From an uncultured Elusimicrobium sp. (GTDB lineage Bacteria; Elusimicrobiota; Elusimicrobia; Elusimicrobiales; Elusimicrobiaceae), in assembly GCA_937891135.1 (NCBI GenBank), contig CALAFB010000066.1:1-5079 (forward strand): a stretch of DNA of 5,079 nucleotides, in the 5' to 3' direction. Below, piece after piece: positions 4,392-5,079 of this stretch. The notes below the pieces were generated by a model, which searched no databases, was not told where the DNA came from, and saw only the letters and a program-made list of their open reading frames with translations. Every line of letters starts with the position of its first letter. The first letter of the stretch is position 1. Made by a program: the position numbers and the translations under genes.

Positions 4392-4925
4392 ATGATGTAT
4401 AACAGGAGTAGTCGGCGGGGTTTTACGCTTATAGAATTGTTAGTGGTAGTGTTAATCATTGGCATTTTGGCGGCGGTGGCGGTACCGCAATACTAAAAGG
4501 CGGTGATGAAAAGCCGCTATGCTACCTTAAAACATCTGACACGCAGTATAGCTCAAGCTCAACAAATTTTTTATTTAGCCAATGGCAGCGATGCTACTAG
4601 TTTTACGGAGTTGGATGTAGACTTACCTGTGGGGGATACTAGCGAAAAATTTAACGAGAAGACCTTGGATCAATATACGTATCCGTGGGGGTTTTGCCAC
4701 ATCAAGACGAATGATAATGGTAATATTCAAAGTCAGTGTGTGAATACACAAATAGGGATGGGGTATCTAGTTGGTGGAAGAGGCACGTCTGCCGATTGTT
4801 ATGTATATGGTTCTGCTAACGAAGCAGACCATCCGATACAAAATGATATTTGTAAAAGTGAGACGGGTTTATCAAAACGATCAGGAACAAGTAGTGAAGA
4901 AAAATATGTTCGGTGGCGTTACTAA
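4392..4925 (+). pseudogene. Type IV pilin-like (prepilin) gene interrupted by an in-frame TAA
   Basis: The N-terminus is a classic class III leader, MMYNRSSRRG|FTLIELLVVV, with prepilin peptidase cleavage expected after Gly 10 and the conserved Glu at mature position 5, followed by the hydrophobic helix up to AVPQY. Codon 35 is TAA (4494-4496), where related pilins normally have Gln, Glu or Lys. The same frame then continues KAVMKSRYATLKH and runs on for 140 codons with four cysteines (codons 102, 116, 136, 154) to TAA at 4923-4925. Apart from the stop, the gene is full length and without frameshift, so the change is a single substitution and recent. Type IV pilins are inner-membrane proteins assembled into fibres or secretion pseudopili. 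Translation could restart at GTG 4503 or ATG 4506 behind AAGG (4497-4500), giving a domain without the helix; this is speculation. TAA ends other genes here, so recoding is unlikely. Confidence 0.85.
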
Positions 4926-5079
4926 GCGTGCATTGATATGATTATTGATAATGCTAATTATCCCCTTAGTGAACGCTTTATGAAAGAACTACACCGGGTC
5001 CTGAAGAACGGAACCACTGACAGGCGGAAAGAGTGGTTTGCTGTAGGGGATTACAAACGGAAGCCCAACGAAGTAGCGC
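4926..5079 (+). pseudogene. Fic-family protein fragment, 5'-truncated, running off the window
   Basis: The open frame after the pilin stop encodes CIDMIIDNANYPLSERFMKE and, after L, HRVLKNGTTDRRKEWFAVGD, then YKRKPNEVA. This matches the interior of Fic proteins, where a helix resembling 'PLTxxFIKELHRxLKxGT' is followed by 'WFxVGDYKxxPNEVGG'. Fic enzymes usually transfer AMP or another nucleotide moiety to target hydroxyls. The catalytic HPFxxGNGR loop would lie beyond the window end, so activity cannot be judged. Family members normally have about 80-100 residues before this point; here similarity begins right at the pilin stop, without a ribosome binding site ahead of ATG 4938. The gene therefore appears to have lost its 5' part through the event that placed the pilin here. 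An in-frame start at ATG 4938 remains possible but would make an N-terminally shortened protein. Family call is fairly firm; the pseudogene status is inferred. Confidence 0.7.

Noticed and set aside
4494..4496. TAA read as a sense codon in this organism
   Set aside because: The ATPase, RDD and pilin frames end in TAA at sensible positions, so general reassignment does not fit.

Overview
The window looks like AT-rich bacterial chromosome from an accessory, gene-poor stretch. The pilin-type N-terminus near the 3' end (RRG|FTLIELLVVV, then AVPQY-x-KAVMKSR) resembles the multi-copy type IV pilin-like proteins of Elusimicrobiota, and an AAA/DUF4143 ATPase, an RDD membrane protein and a Fic relative would fit such a host-associated lineage. 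This placement is an inference from protein style; there is no rRNA or other marker here.

Layout. 1-282: non-coding and hairpin-rich, with a GC-rich repeat that recurs after the first gene. 337-1635 (+): AAA/DUF4143 ATPase under a clear extended -10 promoter. 1785-2768 (+): RDD-family membrane protein with an extra membrane segment and a cysteine-containing C-terminal tail. 2769-3260: no gene; it holds an 18-bp tandem repeat, a hairpin element that recurs near 4034, a strong intrinsic terminator, a large inverted repeat, and the promoter of the next gene. 3261-3986 (+): TPR lipoprotein. 3987-4391: no gene; it holds the second copy of the hairpin element and, at about 4162-4372, a densely paired, multi-branched RNA-like sequence directly ahead of a pilin gene. 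4392-4925 (+): type IV pilin-like gene interrupted by one in-frame TAA at the end of its N-terminal helix. 4926-5079 (+): interior part of a Fic-family gene, joined directly and in frame after the pilin stop, lacking its normal 5' portion and cut by the window end.

The genes do not form an obvious operon or pathway. All lie on the + strand, but each intact gene is separated by 150-500 bases of structured or repetitive DNA, and two have their own recognisable promoters. The 3' end looks like a decayed or recombined locus: a nonsense-mutated pilin abutting a 5'-truncated fic. The most noteworthy item is the roughly 211-nt structured sequence before the pilin. Four helical units (one of them compound) sit side by side with almost no linker bases, and a possible closing stem ends nine bases before the Shine-Dalgarno sequence. 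I do not recognise it as a known riboswitch or ncRNA class.
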